Both the position numbers and the translations under genes were made by a program. Shown one piece after another: positions 33,006 through 44,711 of a stretch of 64,000 nt of DNA. A model generated the notes under the pieces. That model was not told the DNA's origin and ran no database searches. It saw only the letters and a list, made by a program, of their open reading frames with translations. Numbering within the stretch: the first letter of the stretch is position 1; every line of letters begins with the position of its first letter. This stretch comes from Tenrec ecaudatus (taxonomy: Eukaryota; Chordata; Mammalia; Afrosoricida; Tenrecidae): contig NC_134530.1 in NCBI RefSeq assembly GCF_050624435.1, forward strand, positions 147,996,221 through 148,060,220, given 5' to 3'.

Positions 33006-33342
33006 CAGTCATCGCTCAGTATCCCTAGGAAATGGGTTCTAGGACACATGCAGATACCAAAATCTGCTGATCAAAATCTGTGGTCAAGTCCCTACTATAA
33101 AATGGCGTAGTATTTGCAAATAATCTGTTTACATCCTCTCATAAAATTTAACTCATCAGTAATTATTTCTGAGACCTAATACAATGAAATACCGTGTAAA
33201 TAGCACTTATGCGCCCCCCCCCTGCCTTTGAGGGATTGCTTTGTCCACTTGATGGCTTTTTGTAATTTCGCTCAAATATTTTCAGTTGAATATTTTGGTT
33301 GAACCCACAAATCAGGAACCTATGGATATGAAGGACCAACTA
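33006..33342. mobile_element. Tigger-type (Tc1/mariner) element
   Basis: It starts 'cagtcatcgctcagtatcc' and ends 'aaggaccaacta', with ta dinucleotides on both sides (33004-33005 and 33343-33344). Internal 'tataaaatggcgtagtattt' and 'attttggttgaaccca' are typical of MER2/Tigger-like elements. No transposase remains. Confidence 0.78.
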
Positions 33343-33692
33343 TAGCTATACACTATAGAATAGTAGGTAACTATAAAGAACAATGAGGAATCTATGAAAT
33401 GTCTGGATGGATCTGGAGGCCATTATGCTGAATGAAATAAACCAATCACATAAAGACAAATATTCTATGTCCCACTATTATAAAAAGCCAGGATGAGATA
33501 TACACACAGCAAGCATCATTCCTTATTCATGCTTTCTTGGAGGTATAGCAGGGGAAATTGGGGGGAAATAGGGAATTAATAATGAGTACAAGAAAAAAAT
33601 GTTCAAAATCTATTGTGATAATGATTATACAATTCTTCCTGATATTTATTGAATTGTATATTTGTAGATTAGGTGCCAATAAAACCATGAAA

Positions 33693-33693
<1 letters not shown>

Positions 33694-33758
<65 letters not shown>

Positions 33759-33760
33759 AA
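33694..33760. repeat. (GAAA)n microsatellite
   Basis: About 17 gaaa units grown from the A-rich tail of the preceding L1. Confidence 0.97.
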
Positions 33761-33829
33761 TGTTCTTAGATGGCTACCAGGGATGGAGGCAGAGAAAGGG
33801 GACAGCATTTTCTAGATTGCTGACACTTG

Positions 33830-34965
33830 TTACTTTTTGTGTTGGGACGGCAATCCCAAATGTGGGTGAAGTTGGCCCAACTTGATCAAGGTAAATAAAG
33901 ACACTGAGAAGTGCACAAGGAAGAGGGACAATCTTGGTAAATGCTGTAGCATATACAATTGTTCAACAACAGTGAAAAACAATTTTTTGCAAAAGTGTGG
34001 TTACGTAGGTAGAAATAGATGGGTATAGAAAAGTATGTGTTAGTAAACACACATGCATGTGTAGGTGGATCTGTAGGCATGTCAGATGTGCTGCATATAC
34101 ATCCATCTATATAGCAAACCTCATGTGCAACCACACAGGGGCACAGTTATGAAGATGTCTAGACATATCCAAACAACTTGCAGGATTGATGACCTGGGTC
34201 AAAAGGGTTAGGGCCATAGTTTGGGGAACAATTTAGTCAATTGGCATCATCTAGTTCACAAACATAATGTTCTGCATCTGGGTTTGGTGGGTAGTATCTG
34301 GTGTCTTAAAAGTTTGTGAGTGAACATCAAAGGTACAGCAATTGATCTCCTTTCACATGGAGCTAAGTAGAAGGAAGGAAATCAAAGGCCCCAAGAAGAA
34401 ACGAGTCCACGAGATGCACAGCACACACAAACCACAACTGCTTCTCACCGGAGACCAAACAAGATGATGATGCCTCACCACCACCAGCCATTCTGACCAG
34501 GGACACAATAAAAGGTCCCGGATAGAATGGGAGAAAAATGTACAACAAAACTCAATTTCCTAAAAAAAAAAAAGGCCAACCATTCTAGACTGATCGAGAC
34601 TAGAGTAACCCTTGAGACTACTACCCTAAGAAAGTCTTTTAACTTGGAATTGAAATCACTCCTACAGGTCACTGCCAGCCAAATAATAGACCAGCTTAAA
34701 AAATAAACAGTCTCACCAGTGAGTGATGTGTCCCTTAAACAACTACATGAGACCAAACATTTATCCCAAAGGAAAGATAAGAAGGCCGAGGGGAAGAGAA
34801 ACCAGATCAATGGGAACAGAGCAGACAGAAGGGACCTAGTGAGAATGCTGGTCCACTGGAAAAATTGCAACCAATGGCATGAAACAATTTGCATTAAAAT
34901 AGTTAAAGGGGAACCTAATTTTCTTGTAAACTTTCACCTAAAGCACGATATAATTTTTTTAAGCC
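33830..34965 (+). mobile_element. Old L1 3'UTR, sense
   Basis: Blocks 'ttaggg ccatagtttgggg'-like, 'ggtgtcttaaaagtttgtgag' (shortened here) and 'ttctgaccagggacacaata' follow the order of older L1 3'UTRs. They are distantly related to the 'ggggtcttaaaggcttgaa' module of the younger copies. Frames at 34475-34894 and 34719-34976 are not credible genes. Confidence 0.5.
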
Positions 34966-35364
34966 ATGCTCTGTAATGATTTTTAAAGAGATAAAAAACA
35001 GACATTCATTGTGGTCAAACGTGGTCAAACGTGGTCATACCCAAAGCTCTTTAGGCAATCTTCTGTTACCACCACACAGGAGAATCATAAGAGAGTTTTG
35101 TTTTTTCCCCTTGGATCAGATTCCTGAGATGGGATGGATTGACGTCCTTTTACTTCTATTTTTACTTCTATGCTTTTTCTGCAAAATGGTCCTCTGTCAA
35201 CAGGGGAATTCATGTATTGCTCTATTACAGAAGATTATTTAAGAGAATAACAAATGTGATGTGGTGGTCATGTGGGATGTTTTGAGAATTGATGTTGAAA
35301 ATGCTTTTGAATCCAGACATGTCTGAAGAATCTGCCCACTAAGTTTTCATGTATGTGAAGGATT
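34966..35364. other. Unassigned DNA with a small tandem repeat
   Basis: A 10-bp unit, acgtggtcaa, is repeated about three times near 35018-35040. Nothing else is recognised. Confidence 0.4.
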
Positions 35365-35380
35365 AAGAAAGAACTTGCCC

Positions 35381-36337
35381 AACATTGGGCCTTCACTCAA
35401 GTACTCCCTCAATGCAAGAACACTTTGTTCTATTAAATTGGCATTCCATGATGCTCACCTTCCTGACATGATCACTGAAGACAAAGTGGGTGCATAAGCA
35501 AATGTGGTGAAGAAAGCTGGTGGTACCCGGCTATCAAAAGATATAGTATCTGGGGTATTAAAGGCTTGAAGACAAGCAAGCATCCATCTAGCTCAGAAGC
35601 AACAAAGCCCACCAGCCTGTGTGATTATGAGATGTCAAAAGGATCAGGTATCTGGCATCAAATAACACTAAATCATATCATTGTGAATGAGGGGGAATGC
35701 AGAGTGGGGACCCAAAGCCCATCTATACACAACTGGACATCCTCTTACAGAAGGGTTGTGGGGAGGAGATGAGCCAGACAGGGTGCAGTGCAGCAATGAT
35801 GGAACATACAACTTTCCTCTAGTTCTTTAATGCTTCCTCCCCTTCCTCTCCCACTATCATGATCCCAATTCTACCTTACAAATCTGGCTAGACCAGAGGA
35901 TGAACACTGGTACAGAAAGGAACTGGAAACACAGGGAATCCAGGAGAGATGATCCCTTCAGGACCAGTGGTGAGAATAGCAATACTGAGAGGGTGGAGGG
36001 AAGGTGGGGTAGAAAGGGGGAACCAATTACAAGGATCTACATATAACCCTCTCCATGGAGGATGGGCAACAGAAAAAGGGGTGAAGGGGGATGTCGGACA
36101 GTGTCAGACAGGACAAAGTAATAATAATTTATACATTATCAAGGGTTCATGAGGGAGGAGGGGGTGGGGAGGGAGGGGAAAAATGAGAAGCTGATACCAA
36201 GGGCTCAAGTAGAAAGAAAATGTTTTGAGAATGATGCTGGCAACAAATGTATAAATGTGCTTGACACAATGGATGGATGTATGGATTGTGATAAGAGTTG
36301 TACAGCCTCCAGTAAATGATTTTTTTAAAAAGAAAGA
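35381..36337 (+). mobile_element. L1 LINE 3' end, sense (copy g)
   Basis: 5'-truncated, starting near 'attgggccttcactcaagt' and ending 'cagcctccagtaaatgatt' plus an A-rich tail. The approximate target duplication is aagaaagaacttgcc (35365-35379) and aagaaagagcttacc (36338-36352), 13 of 15 matching. It has a single copy of the internal module. Confidence 0.88.
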
Positions 36338-36424
36338 AAGAAAGAGCTTACCACAAGACAGAATTGGAAGAGAAGAAAGACTTGGGGCACAGACCAGATT
36401 CATGTCTGCTTCTCAGGGTAAACC

Positions 36425-36603
36425 AAACCAAACTCACTGCCTTCAGGTTGATTCTGACCATAGCCACACTCTGCAGGGTTTCCAAGACCAAGTCTGTACA
36501 GGAGCAGACAGCCTCCTTTTCTCCAGAGCATCTGGTAAATTTGAACTACCAACCTTGAAGTTAGCAGCACCATGCCTAAATCCCAGGGCTACCAGGGTAA
36601 GGG
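36425..36603 (-). repeat. AfroSINE, antisense
   Basis: Reversed order: 'aaaccaaactcactgcctt', 'gcagggtttccaagacca', 'tttgaactaccaaccttg', 'aagttagcagcaccatgcc', 'cagggctaccagggt'. Confidence 0.85.
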
Positions 36604-37120
36604 GGATAAAATTAAGGACATCGAAATGCCAAAAGGGTAGTGCCCAAAGTCTTTCTGTGAGGCATTGGGACCTTGAAGTGGTTCATGTACATTGCCTGTG
36701 TGGAGAAAAGTTGGGAGAAGATGTCTTTGGCTAGTTGGAATTTCTACTGATGGTATAACAAAGCTGAAGCAGTAAACATCAGCATCCCAGAGAGAGCAGA
36801 AGAGAATCGCACCGGAATGGACGTTGGTGATACTGCACAGACCTCGGTGGCTGTGGGTATTTTGGACACTGGCATCAGGGTGTGTGTGTAGGCTGCCTTC
36901 AGAATGGCAGGAGAGGGCACCGAAGCGAGCCAAAGATGACAGAAAGAGTATGTCAGGTAATAAGTAAAGTGTGGAAGAGTGTGGCTTTGTGCTTTCTCTT
37001 TGTCAAAAACAAGAGTTTAAATAGGGACAGGGAGAAGGCATTTTGTATGCTGGATTGGGATTGGAAATATCAGCAGAAACACTTACTTTTCAAGGAAGAA
37101 GAGAGAATGTGGGTGTGTTA
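36604..37120. other. Unassigned DNA
   Basis: No recognisable repeat or gene. The frames at 36255-36734 and 36589-36933 show no family resemblance. Confidence 0.4.
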
Positions 37121-37445
37121 ACCTGTCCTTGGGATGGTTAATGGTACGCTAACTTGGCTAGGTTATAGCTTCCATCATTTTGTGGTTCCACCCCATTTTG
37201 CGATCTGAAATAATTATCCTCTATTTTATATGTTATAAATCCTAACCGGTGGATGTTAATGAAGCAGGGTTAGTGTGAGTGTATCTTGAGTCACAAGAGG
37301 GCGTGACTCAAATCATACATTTACTCAAGGTCCACCCTGACTCTGATACAGAGGCATTTCCTTGTGGGTGTGACCTGTGTCCAATATACATGAGAAGTTT
37401 GTAAAAAGCCCATGGAAAGTGGAACTGAAAGATAATAGAATTCGT
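37121..37445 (+). mobile_element. Partial LTR (MaLR/ERVL-like)
   Basis: 'ggctaggttatagcttcc', 'ttttgtggttccacc', 'ttataaatcctaaccggtgg' and 'atgttaatgaagcagggtta' follow the 5' half of the LTR family also seen at 28949 and 51560. Confidence 0.6.
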
Positions 37446-37451
37446 ACACAA

Positions 37452-37632
37452 CCTTTTTGAAGCCCATGTTGGACTGCTAACGTAAGATCAGTAGTTTGAA
37501 ACCACCAGCCGCTCTGCAGGAGGAAGAAACCGCTTGAGACTTACAGTCTTAGAAACTCACAGAGGCAGTTCCACTCTGTCCCGCAGGGCTGCTATGAGTA
37601 GGCTCGGACTCAAGGTCAGTGAGTGAGCCGAG
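37452..37632 (+). repeat. AfroSINE, sense
   Basis: 'catgttggactgctaacg', 'gtttgaaaccaccagccg', 'ctgcaggaggaagaaacc' and 'ccactctgtcccgcagggc' occur in order, followed by a diverged tail. Confidence 0.85.
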
Positions 37633-38756
37633 TGCATACATGCGTTTATCTGTACACACCATCAACTCTGGTTGATTATGTGTATGTTTCTATCTATATG
37701 TATATGGAGAGATCTACACACACACGTGCATATACACACATACAGAGTTGGTTTAAAACTTGCCAGGGCCATAGACGGCCTCACCACCCACCTCTCTTTA
37801 GACTTGATTGTTTTTTTCTCTTTGCTCTGTTATTCCTATATCACTTGCTGGCAGGAAGTGGCCATATTGAAATACAAATTCTATTTGTTTCTTTTTTTAA
37901 AAAAGTAAAACAGATGGTTTATCCTAAGAAAGTACAGGAACTTATATTCTACACGCCCATAAATACGTATTTTAGAGCCTCTTATCACATCGGCACCCTA
38001 CTACAGCGTGTCTTTCATCTTTTTAAACATCCTGTTACATAAATTGCAGCTGCATCTATAGCAGGAAGAATAATAAGCTAATAATTGCTCAGACATCAAA
38101 AGCACTTGGGTGGGCCTTTAATCCTCTCTCCCACCAAGACGATATTCTTAGATTTTGTTTCACTCAATAATATTAATATAATTTTTCTTTGTTTGTTTCT
38201 TCTTTTCCCTTTCCTTTGAGTAATTACTATGTATTTTTGCCAAGTCAGGAATTTTTCCCAGGAAGAGACCCCAAGTAGTCAGAAAATAGACAAAGAATAC
38301 CTAAAGATAAAACGTAAGCTCTGTCCAGGCCTCCCCTGCTTTTGACTTACAGAAATCTCCAGGTGGAGTGGAATTATTGATGGAATTGCACATCCTCTGT
38401 TTTGTGTGAGGGAGAGGTCCTTACCTGACCGATGCTGGCAACTTTCTCTGAATTTTCATAGAATGACTTTGCAACGAGCCTCATTACGCAGGATTTACTA
38501 AGTAAGAAAGACACATTCATCTTATGGGAACTGTGAGCCTCATATATGGATATATATCCAGCAAGTATTTCCTGATCATAAAGTGTGGGAGGGATTCCAT
38601 AGGTCATTTAGCTTGATCTCTCCTCCAATATCGGAATGTCTACCCTGCCCTTTCTGACAGACAGTTGCCAGCTAAGGCTCCCTTGCTTGTTTTGACAAGA
38701 AGCCCATCTCGTTGCTGGACAGCTCTCACTGTTACCTTTGCTTCTTTCTTCTTCTT
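37633..38756. other. Unassigned DNA
   Basis: A short region of CA/TA-rich words occurs at 37700-37745. Nothing else is recognised over 1.1 kb. Confidence 0.4.
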
Positions 38757-39790
38757 CTTTAATCATTTTATTAGGGGCTCATACAACTCTTAGCACAATC
38801 CATACATACATCAATTATGTTCAGCACATTCATACATATGTTGCCATCATCATTCTCAAAACATTTGCTTTCTACTTGAGCCCTTGGCATCAGATCCTTA
38901 TTTTTTCCTCTCCCTCCCAGCTCCCCCATCCCCCTTGAACCCTTGATAATTTATACATTATTATCATTTGATCATATCTCAAACCATCCAATGTCTTCCT
39001 CACCCACTTCTCCACTTTCTGTCCCCGAGGGAGAAGGTTATATGTAGACCTTGTAATCTGTTCCCCCTTTCTCCCTCACCTTCCCTCCACCCTCCCAATA
39101 CTGCCATTCTCTCCACTAGTCCTGAGGAGTTCATCTGTCCTGGATTCCCTGTATTCCCAGTTCCTATCTGTACCAGTGTACATCCTCCTCTCCAGCTTGA
39201 TTTGTAAGTTAGAATTGGGATCATATAGTGGGGTGGGGGCGGGAGGAAGCATTCAAGAACCAGAGAAATATTGTATGTTTCATTATTGCTACACTGCACC
39301 CTGACTGGCTCATCTCCTCCCAGCAGCCCTTCTGCAAGGGGATGTTCAGTTGCCTACAGATGGGCCCTGGATCCCCACTCTGCACTCCCCCTCATCCACA
39401 ATGCTATGATTTTTGAGGGGCTTTGATGCCTGATACCTGATCCCTTCGATGACTTATGATCTTACAGGCTGGTGTGCTTCTTCCATGTGGGTTTTGATGT
39501 TTCTGTTAGATATCCCCTTGTTTATCTTCCAGCCTATAGGACCCCAGATTCTATATATTTTGACAGCCGGGCACCGTCAGCTTTCTTCACCAAATTTGCC
39601 TATGCACCTGCTTTGTCTTCAACGTTTGTGCCAGGGTAGGCTGGTGTGCTTCTTCCATGTGGGCTTTGTTTTTTCTTAGCTAGATGCCCACCTGTTTATC
39701 TTCAATCCTTTAAGACCCCAGACGCTATATCATTTGGGCACCATCAACTTTCTTCACCATTTTTGCTTATGCACCTTCTGTAACCTCTAC
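38757..39790 (-). mobile_element. L1 LINE 3' end, antisense (copy h)
   Basis: The 3' terminus is at the left ('taatcattttattaggggc'). A module beginning 'aggctggtgtgcttcttcc' occurs twice, near 39466 and 39638, a ~172-bp spacing different from the ~250-bp duplication in copies c and i. Confidence 0.85.
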
Positions 39791-39967
39791 CCTTGTTTCT
39801 TGCTGTGGTTCTTTGGAGCCTCATGGAAGGGTAACACTTACCCCTTGTCCACATGACAACCCTCTACACATACACATCTGGTCATTGCTGGCTTCCAAGT
39901 AAGTCATCACCAGGCCTCAATGATTTTTTTCAGATCACATTGAGCAAATGCATAAATATCCAAATGT

Positions 39968-40250
39968 TAAAAGCCAAAAGAAACTGTTGTCATTGAATTG
40001 ATTTCTGACTCACGGAGATCTCATGGTTGTAAAGCAGAACTGTGAGTCATAGCAGGTTGGGATTTCTCATATTCTCTCACTTTCATGGTGTTTCTAATTA
40101 CTCACAACCAACACGAGAACGAGTGTTTCACCTTTTCCCCGTGGAGATATAGATAAGAAAGCAGAGTGCCAGGCATTCCTTCTGAGACACCTCTAGGTGG
40201 ATTCAAACCCCTGACGTTTCAGTGAGTAGGGGGAACTTAACACCCAGAAA
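39968..40250 (-). repeat. AfroSINE-related SINE, antisense, diverged
   Basis: 'gttgtcattgaattgattt' opens as a reversed tail. 'aggcattccttctgagacac', 'ctctaggtggattcaaacc' and 'tgacgtttcagtgagtag' follow the reversed head of a related SINE variant. Confidence 0.6.
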
Positions 40251-40354
40251 CTCTTAATGTGAGATTATGGTGATGTTTTTATTTTCTTGCTAATATTCAA
40301 ATTCTGATGATCACAATGAATATTTATTTTAATACAATGACAACAACCCTTATT

Positions 40355-40552
40355 TTTACAGAGCATTTTCCAGATGCCGGGTCATGGCACGCAAATTTGC
40401 TTTGTCCTATGGTAACCCCGAGGTTATAAACACTATGATAGCGCCCCTGGTAGAGATGGAAACACTACGGCATAAAAGGCTACATAACTTGCCCAAGGTC
40501 ATACATCTGAGGAAGTGGCCAAGAAGAATTCAGAACTCGGTGGCAAGTCCTT
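40355..40552 (-). repeat. MIR SINE, antisense
   Basis: 'gagatggaaacactacggc' and 'acataacttgcccaaggtc' followed by 'atctgaggaagtggcc' are the reversed MIR core. Confidence 0.8.
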
Positions 40553-40940
40553 TTATAATAAGAAGAACATTTTTAATTTCCATTTGGGGGTAGAAAATAT
40601 TTGCTTTGCTCTATTTTTAGTGTGATGTCCCAAAATTGATAAAATATTCCATGTTTGATCTGCATAGCGTAAAGTACTCTGGAATAATGAGCTCCTTTGA
40701 ATTGGACACAGTGCAAGCCATTAATGCCCGGAAGGCTGCATTTGCTTTTTACCTGTCATCTGAGAGTGCTGGCTCATGTCGAGCTTTCGAAAGATCTCCT
40801 GGTTCTTATCTTCCTTTTATGTGGGCGTGGGGTTTTCTTTCTTAACTCCACCCTGTCCTCTTCAGCTTCGCCACAGAAATCATTTTAACACGTTCTCATT
40901 TTTTTCCATGTCCACATAATCACATTTGAAACAAAAAGCA
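40553..40940. other. Unassigned DNA
   Basis: Nothing recognised. Confidence 0.4.
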
Positions 40941-41132
40941 TTAAAGGCGTGGACTCCGATGTAGTGACCTCACATGTTTGGGAGCAGAACTACAGTAGGC
41001 TTCGCAAGACTTTCCATGGCATCTCATTACCAGCCAGGCCTTTCTTCTGAGGCTCTGCTTCGGTGGGTTTCAACTACCCATCTTTCAGTCAGCAGCTAAG
41101 CACAAGCCACTTGCGTCACTAAGGGACTTCAG
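40941..41132 (-). repeat. AfroSINE-related SINE, antisense, diverged
   Basis: 'ccaggcctttcttctgagg', 'cggtgggtttcaactaccc' and 'agtcagcagctaagcacaag' occur in the reversed SINE order. Confidence 0.55.
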
Positions 41133-41940
41133 ATGCACACAGATACCAATGCCTCCAGATTCAATTCAGACTTTTTGGCATTCAAAAATGCCTGCTTTTC
41201 TGGCTCTTTTACTGACAACCACCTCTTATTTTCATTTCCTCTTCTTGTGTTGCAAACCCCTCTAGGTCAAGTGACAAAGTTCAGATTCATCCCTTCTAAC
41301 GGGCATTTCAAAATGGAGATGTGGGGAATTTTGCAACCATTCCCTCCTGATGATGGTTTACACAGTATTCACAATTTGTGTTTGCGCATCGCCACGTGAG
41401 ACCCTGCTTCACATACACCCTTGTGTACATGTTCTACCGCGTTTTGATTCAATCGCTTCATTGACGCTAGTGGTTTTATTTCAAAAAGAGACTTTCCCAG
41501 GACTGAGATGATTGGGTTAAAGGGGGAATGTGTATTTTTAAAATAATAGCAGTTGCCAGAGTGTTGCCTGAGAAAAGCCTCTTCCCCCACAGCCTGAGCA
41601 ACAGGTATCGTCATGGTCTCCTTGCCAGCCGTTCCTGCCAAACATTCTGTGGAACAAGACGTCAAAGAGGGCGACAAAGATGCTCTCCCCACATTGACAG
41701 CAACTGTAGTCCTGAAAGGAAAAGCATTACACTCTTTGAATCAAAATCAGAAAATGCACATTGAACTTTTAAATTAAATAAATCTCCCAGCTCTCTTTTT
41801 GCTTTCATCTATAAAATTGAAGTATAATATGCATATTAGAATATACACCCAAAGTGTACCGATAGATGCAATATTTATTGTTAGGTTGCTAGTGCAGGGA
41901 CCAGGTATGTCTACGGAGCATGCTCCAAATTCTGGCCCTG
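41133..41940. other. Unassigned DNA, L1-like A/T-rich scrap at 41800-41880
   Basis: 'ataaaattgaagtataata' at about 41811 resembles old L1 3'UTR sequence. The rest is not recognised. Confidence 0.4.
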
Positions 41941-41944
41941 AGCC

Positions 41945-41968
41945 GGGGGGGGGGGGGGGGGGGGGGGG
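41945..41968 (+). repeat. Poly-G run, 24 bases
   Basis: An uninterrupted homopolymer of 24 G. It could form a G-quadruplex, but long G runs are also prone to sequencing and assembly error. Confidence 0.9.
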
Positions 41969-41999
41969 CGCGGTATACCTAGGTGGGAGGTACACCGTA

Positions 42000-42300
42000 C
42001 CTGCCTGGACCCCAGTCTAGGACAGGTGGACTTAATTCAGCCAATGGAGTTAACCAGTACCATTGACCACGCCTCCCAGGGGAAGGCCCCAAAAGGCTGG
42101 AACTTTGAGGCCACCGCCCTTTTTTCCAGTTGCTTCTCCATGGTTCTGCAAGGCAGGGCCTTGGTCTCTCTCTCTCTCTCTCTCCCTCTCTCTCACCTCA
42201 GGCCGCCACGTGGGGGTGCAGTGCAGTGCATAGGGTGCTTGTGTTCAGTTACTGTAACGCCTGAAACCAAACTAGGCTTCTTGGGCAAAGCCAAGGACCA
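42000..42300 (+). mobile_element. Partial LTR-like repeat with CT tract
   Basis: 'ggttctgcaaggcagggcc' followed by a CT tract (42164-42194) parallels the block before the CT tract of the LTR at 50970 ('ggttctgcgaggcagggcc'). Flanking similarity is weak. Confidence 0.45.
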
Positions 42301-42434
42301 ACGTATTTCCCACCTGAGAAATCTAATAATATCACAAAATAAACACATCCAGGTAGCTTCCACCCAGGCCAAGAACTAGACATTACCAGCACCTTGAAGC
42401 CTTCCACGTACCCCTCCCCATTACTATGCCTTCC

Positions 42435-42545
42435 CGCCTACTCTCGTCGAGTTATAGCCGTGGGACCTCTCAGGGGAGGTCTACCCTGTCCTACTGGGTC
42501 ACAGTGAGTGGATATCGACTCAGTGGCATGAAGGTTTTTAGGGGT
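42435..42545 (+). repeat. AfroSINE 3' half, sense
   Basis: 'ttatagccgtgggacctc', 'taccctgtcctactgggtc' and 'gatatcgactcagtggcatg' form the 3' half. The head is missing. Confidence 0.75.
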
Positions 42546-43905
42546 TTTCCTCCTTCCTAAAGAGAGCCACTAAAAAAATAAAATAAAAAAATAAAAGAGA
42601 GCCACTATTTGGATGTTAACGTACAGAACGCTTGACGCTTTTCCTGGTTTTGAACAATACTTTGAAACCAGAGGGCATGCACTCCTATTTCTAAGTCCCC
42701 CTCAAAGTTGATTGGACACGTGGCTGCATTTTAACACGCACACATACTATTTCAAAGGGCTTCAAAGCTTGGCAGTGAGTTTGGTGGGTTTGTATGTTTG
42801 TTTTTGGTAAGGAGACTAAGACAAGTGTCTTACTAAGAGAACTTGCCTGCAGCCAACTACTGATCGCAGACATGCTTACACGTGTTTTAAATGCTTGCAT
42901 GCATGAACTGGAATCTAGTAGCAATAATTGTTTTACTTACTATCATGTAACCCAAGCTATCTGACTTAACGTAGTGTGAAAAATTTCCTCTGACAAAACT
43001 CAGTTCGCCTGTGGTACTGTACTGCATGTAATCTCTATGGACTTTTTCTAACTTGCTACATTGCTGAAAAGCAGACAGGTTGGATGCGGAGATCACCTAA
43101 AAGCGCCAGGTAATTCTGAGAATCTTCATTTCTGAACCTGGCTGTCAGTGATTGAAAACAGATGTCCTGCGACTGACCTAAGACTTAAAGAACCGTATTG
43201 TTTCTGTTTGCTTGCTCATAGTCAGTCAAGTTCTTCCACTGGTTACCCTGAAACCTGAGCTAATGTAAAATGTCTATCGTTGACTCCTCAAAGTGTAAAT
43301 TCCAAAGCCAAAGGTATATATTCTCAATGCATTCTGATTTCAAGCAGGACACCCCAAAGACAATCCTTTGCACTGTTGTGGTCTCCTCAGGGATAAAACT
43401 TCTAAATAAGTACTTCTCTTTCTTCCTTCGGCTTGGAGTGAGTTAATCAATGCACTGCTTTAGGGTAAAGCAGTGCATTTTAGATATACAATCATACATA
43501 ACTAAAGGAAATACTGTTTTGTGTAAAAGTAAAGATTTGGAAAAAAAAGTTCTTAAGGGAGCTTCTTGACACAGACTCTTAATGGAATCTCCCTCCACAA
43601 CCCTCAAATGTTTTAAGATAATTACCTCTGATCATCCTGTAAAATTCAAATATTTAAACTAATTGAAATTGCCCACATTCGTGTTTCCCACCAGTCCCTG
43701 TATAGTCCTTCCCCCACTGAGCTGTCCCACTGCCAATTTCCCTGAGTTTGCAACCTTCAGCTAGAAAGTTGTACTGTTGACCCTTGATGTTTACCTCATA
43801 ACTGTGCCTCTGAACACAGATTTCACCTTACGAAATCAGGGCTGCTACCTGCTCACACTTTTGGAACATTCAATACATTTCTTTGCTTTTCTTTTACTCG
43901 AGGAC
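42546..43905. other. Unassigned DNA
   Basis: About 1.35 kb with an A/T-rich simple patch at 42570-42600. A short palindrome-like duplication of 'agcagtgca(t/c)tt' occurs near 43440-43482. No gene is seen. Confidence 0.4.
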
Positions 43906-43906
43906 T

Positions 43907-44457
43907 TTTTTTTTATGTATTGAAAAAGTTTATATTTAGCCGTAGCCAGCTGGACTCAGTTCAGATGGTTCTGATTTTGTTGGCAGCATCTAAAGCAACA
44001 TAGTCAGGAGCCAGTCGAACATACGTGTTCTTTTCACCGTCAGGTCTGATCAAGGTGTTGACTCTGGCGACGTCAATGTCAAAAAGCTTTTTTCACAAGC
44101 TGTCTGACCTGGTGCTTGTTGGCTTTGACATCGACAATGAACATAAGTGCGTTAGCTTTGATCTTGTCCATGGCTGATGCAGTGTCGTGGGGAGCTTGAT
44201 GGTGGCAGAGTGGTTGACTTTGTTTTTCCTGGGGTGCTCTTCCAAGGATATGTGGGGTGCCTTCTTAGCCTCAATGTCTTGGCCCTCCAGAAGGTAGGTA
44301 ACGTGAACATCTTCTTTTCTTTCTTTCTTTCTTTTTTTTTGAGGCTGTGGACACCTTTCAGCAAAGCCTTCTAGGCCTTTAAAGCCTTTGCTTTGGCATC
44401 AGATTTGGGAGGGGCAGGAGATTCCTTCTTTGCCTTTCTGTGCTATCTCCATCAAAA
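43907..44457 (-). pseudogene. RPL23A (pseudogene): RPL23A processed pseudogene
   Basis: Read on the minus strand, this is an intronless copy of the large-subunit ribosomal protein L23a mRNA. Recognisable in order are a lysine/alanine-rich start (44455 down), a 'LKGVHS' block and a KTLRLRR block in the frame at 44152-44364. [10 protein letters not shown]-type block lies near 44100-44135, an 'NTLIRPDGE' block near 44020-44060 and a 'VRLAPDY' block near 43995-44015. The C-terminal [11 protein letters not shown]-like end is altered. An A-rich tail lies at 43906-43920. An in-frame stop ('ggcctag' on the minus strand near 44370), a poly-lysine expansion (44310-44345) and frameshifts disable it. In the functional protein these regions bind 23S/28S-type rRNA near the exit tunnel. 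Confidence 0.93.
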
Positions 44458-44479
44458 GCTCCTCACTGACTTTAATTTG

Positions 44480-44653
44480 ACTAACGGTGCAATGGTTCAG
44501 TGCTACTAACCAAAACGTCAGTGGCTCCAACCCACCAGTGGACGTTACGGAGAAAATCCTGGCAGTCTGCTGCCGTGAGGATTAAAGTCTCTGCGGCAGT
44601 TCCCCTCTGTCCTACAGGGTTGCTGTGAGTTGAACTGGACTGGATGGCACGCC

Positions 44654-44686
<33 letters not shown>

Positions 44687-44694
44687 GTTTTTGG
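44480..44694 (+). repeat. AfroSINE, sense, with (CAA)n
   Basis: 'ggtgcaatggttcagtgc', 'ctccaacccaccagtgg', 'cctctgtcctacagggttgc' and a diverged tail lead into a (caa)n tract at 44653-44687. Confidence 0.82.
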
Positions 44695-44711
44695 GGGGAT
44701 GCGGACCCACT

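Larger units (their letters stand above)
31290..33693 (+). mobile_element. L1 LINE ORF2 end and 3' end, heavily interrupted
   Basis: L1 ORF2-derived blocks at 31290-31525 ('acaactgacaaaggactta', 'catttcaccaaaaagatcat', 'gcaaatcaaaactacaatg') resume at 32664. The resumed part carries the end of ORF2 (a MVKWYNHYGKPVWSFLRKL-like stretch in the frame at 32681-32878). It then runs to the old L1 terminus 'ggtgccaataaaacc' at 33673-33690. Interruptions: an antisense LTR (31530-32661) with its own insertions, and a Tigger element (33006-33342). Confidence 0.85.

Noticed and set aside
33694-33760. Regularly spaced repeats as a CRISPR-like array
   Set aside because: It is a simple tetranucleotide microsatellite with no spacers. 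No array with unique spacers exists anywhere in the window.
33527-33815. Frames rich in Phe-Leu-Ser or Lys-Glu-Arg
   Set aside because: They are translations of the (GAAA)n tract.
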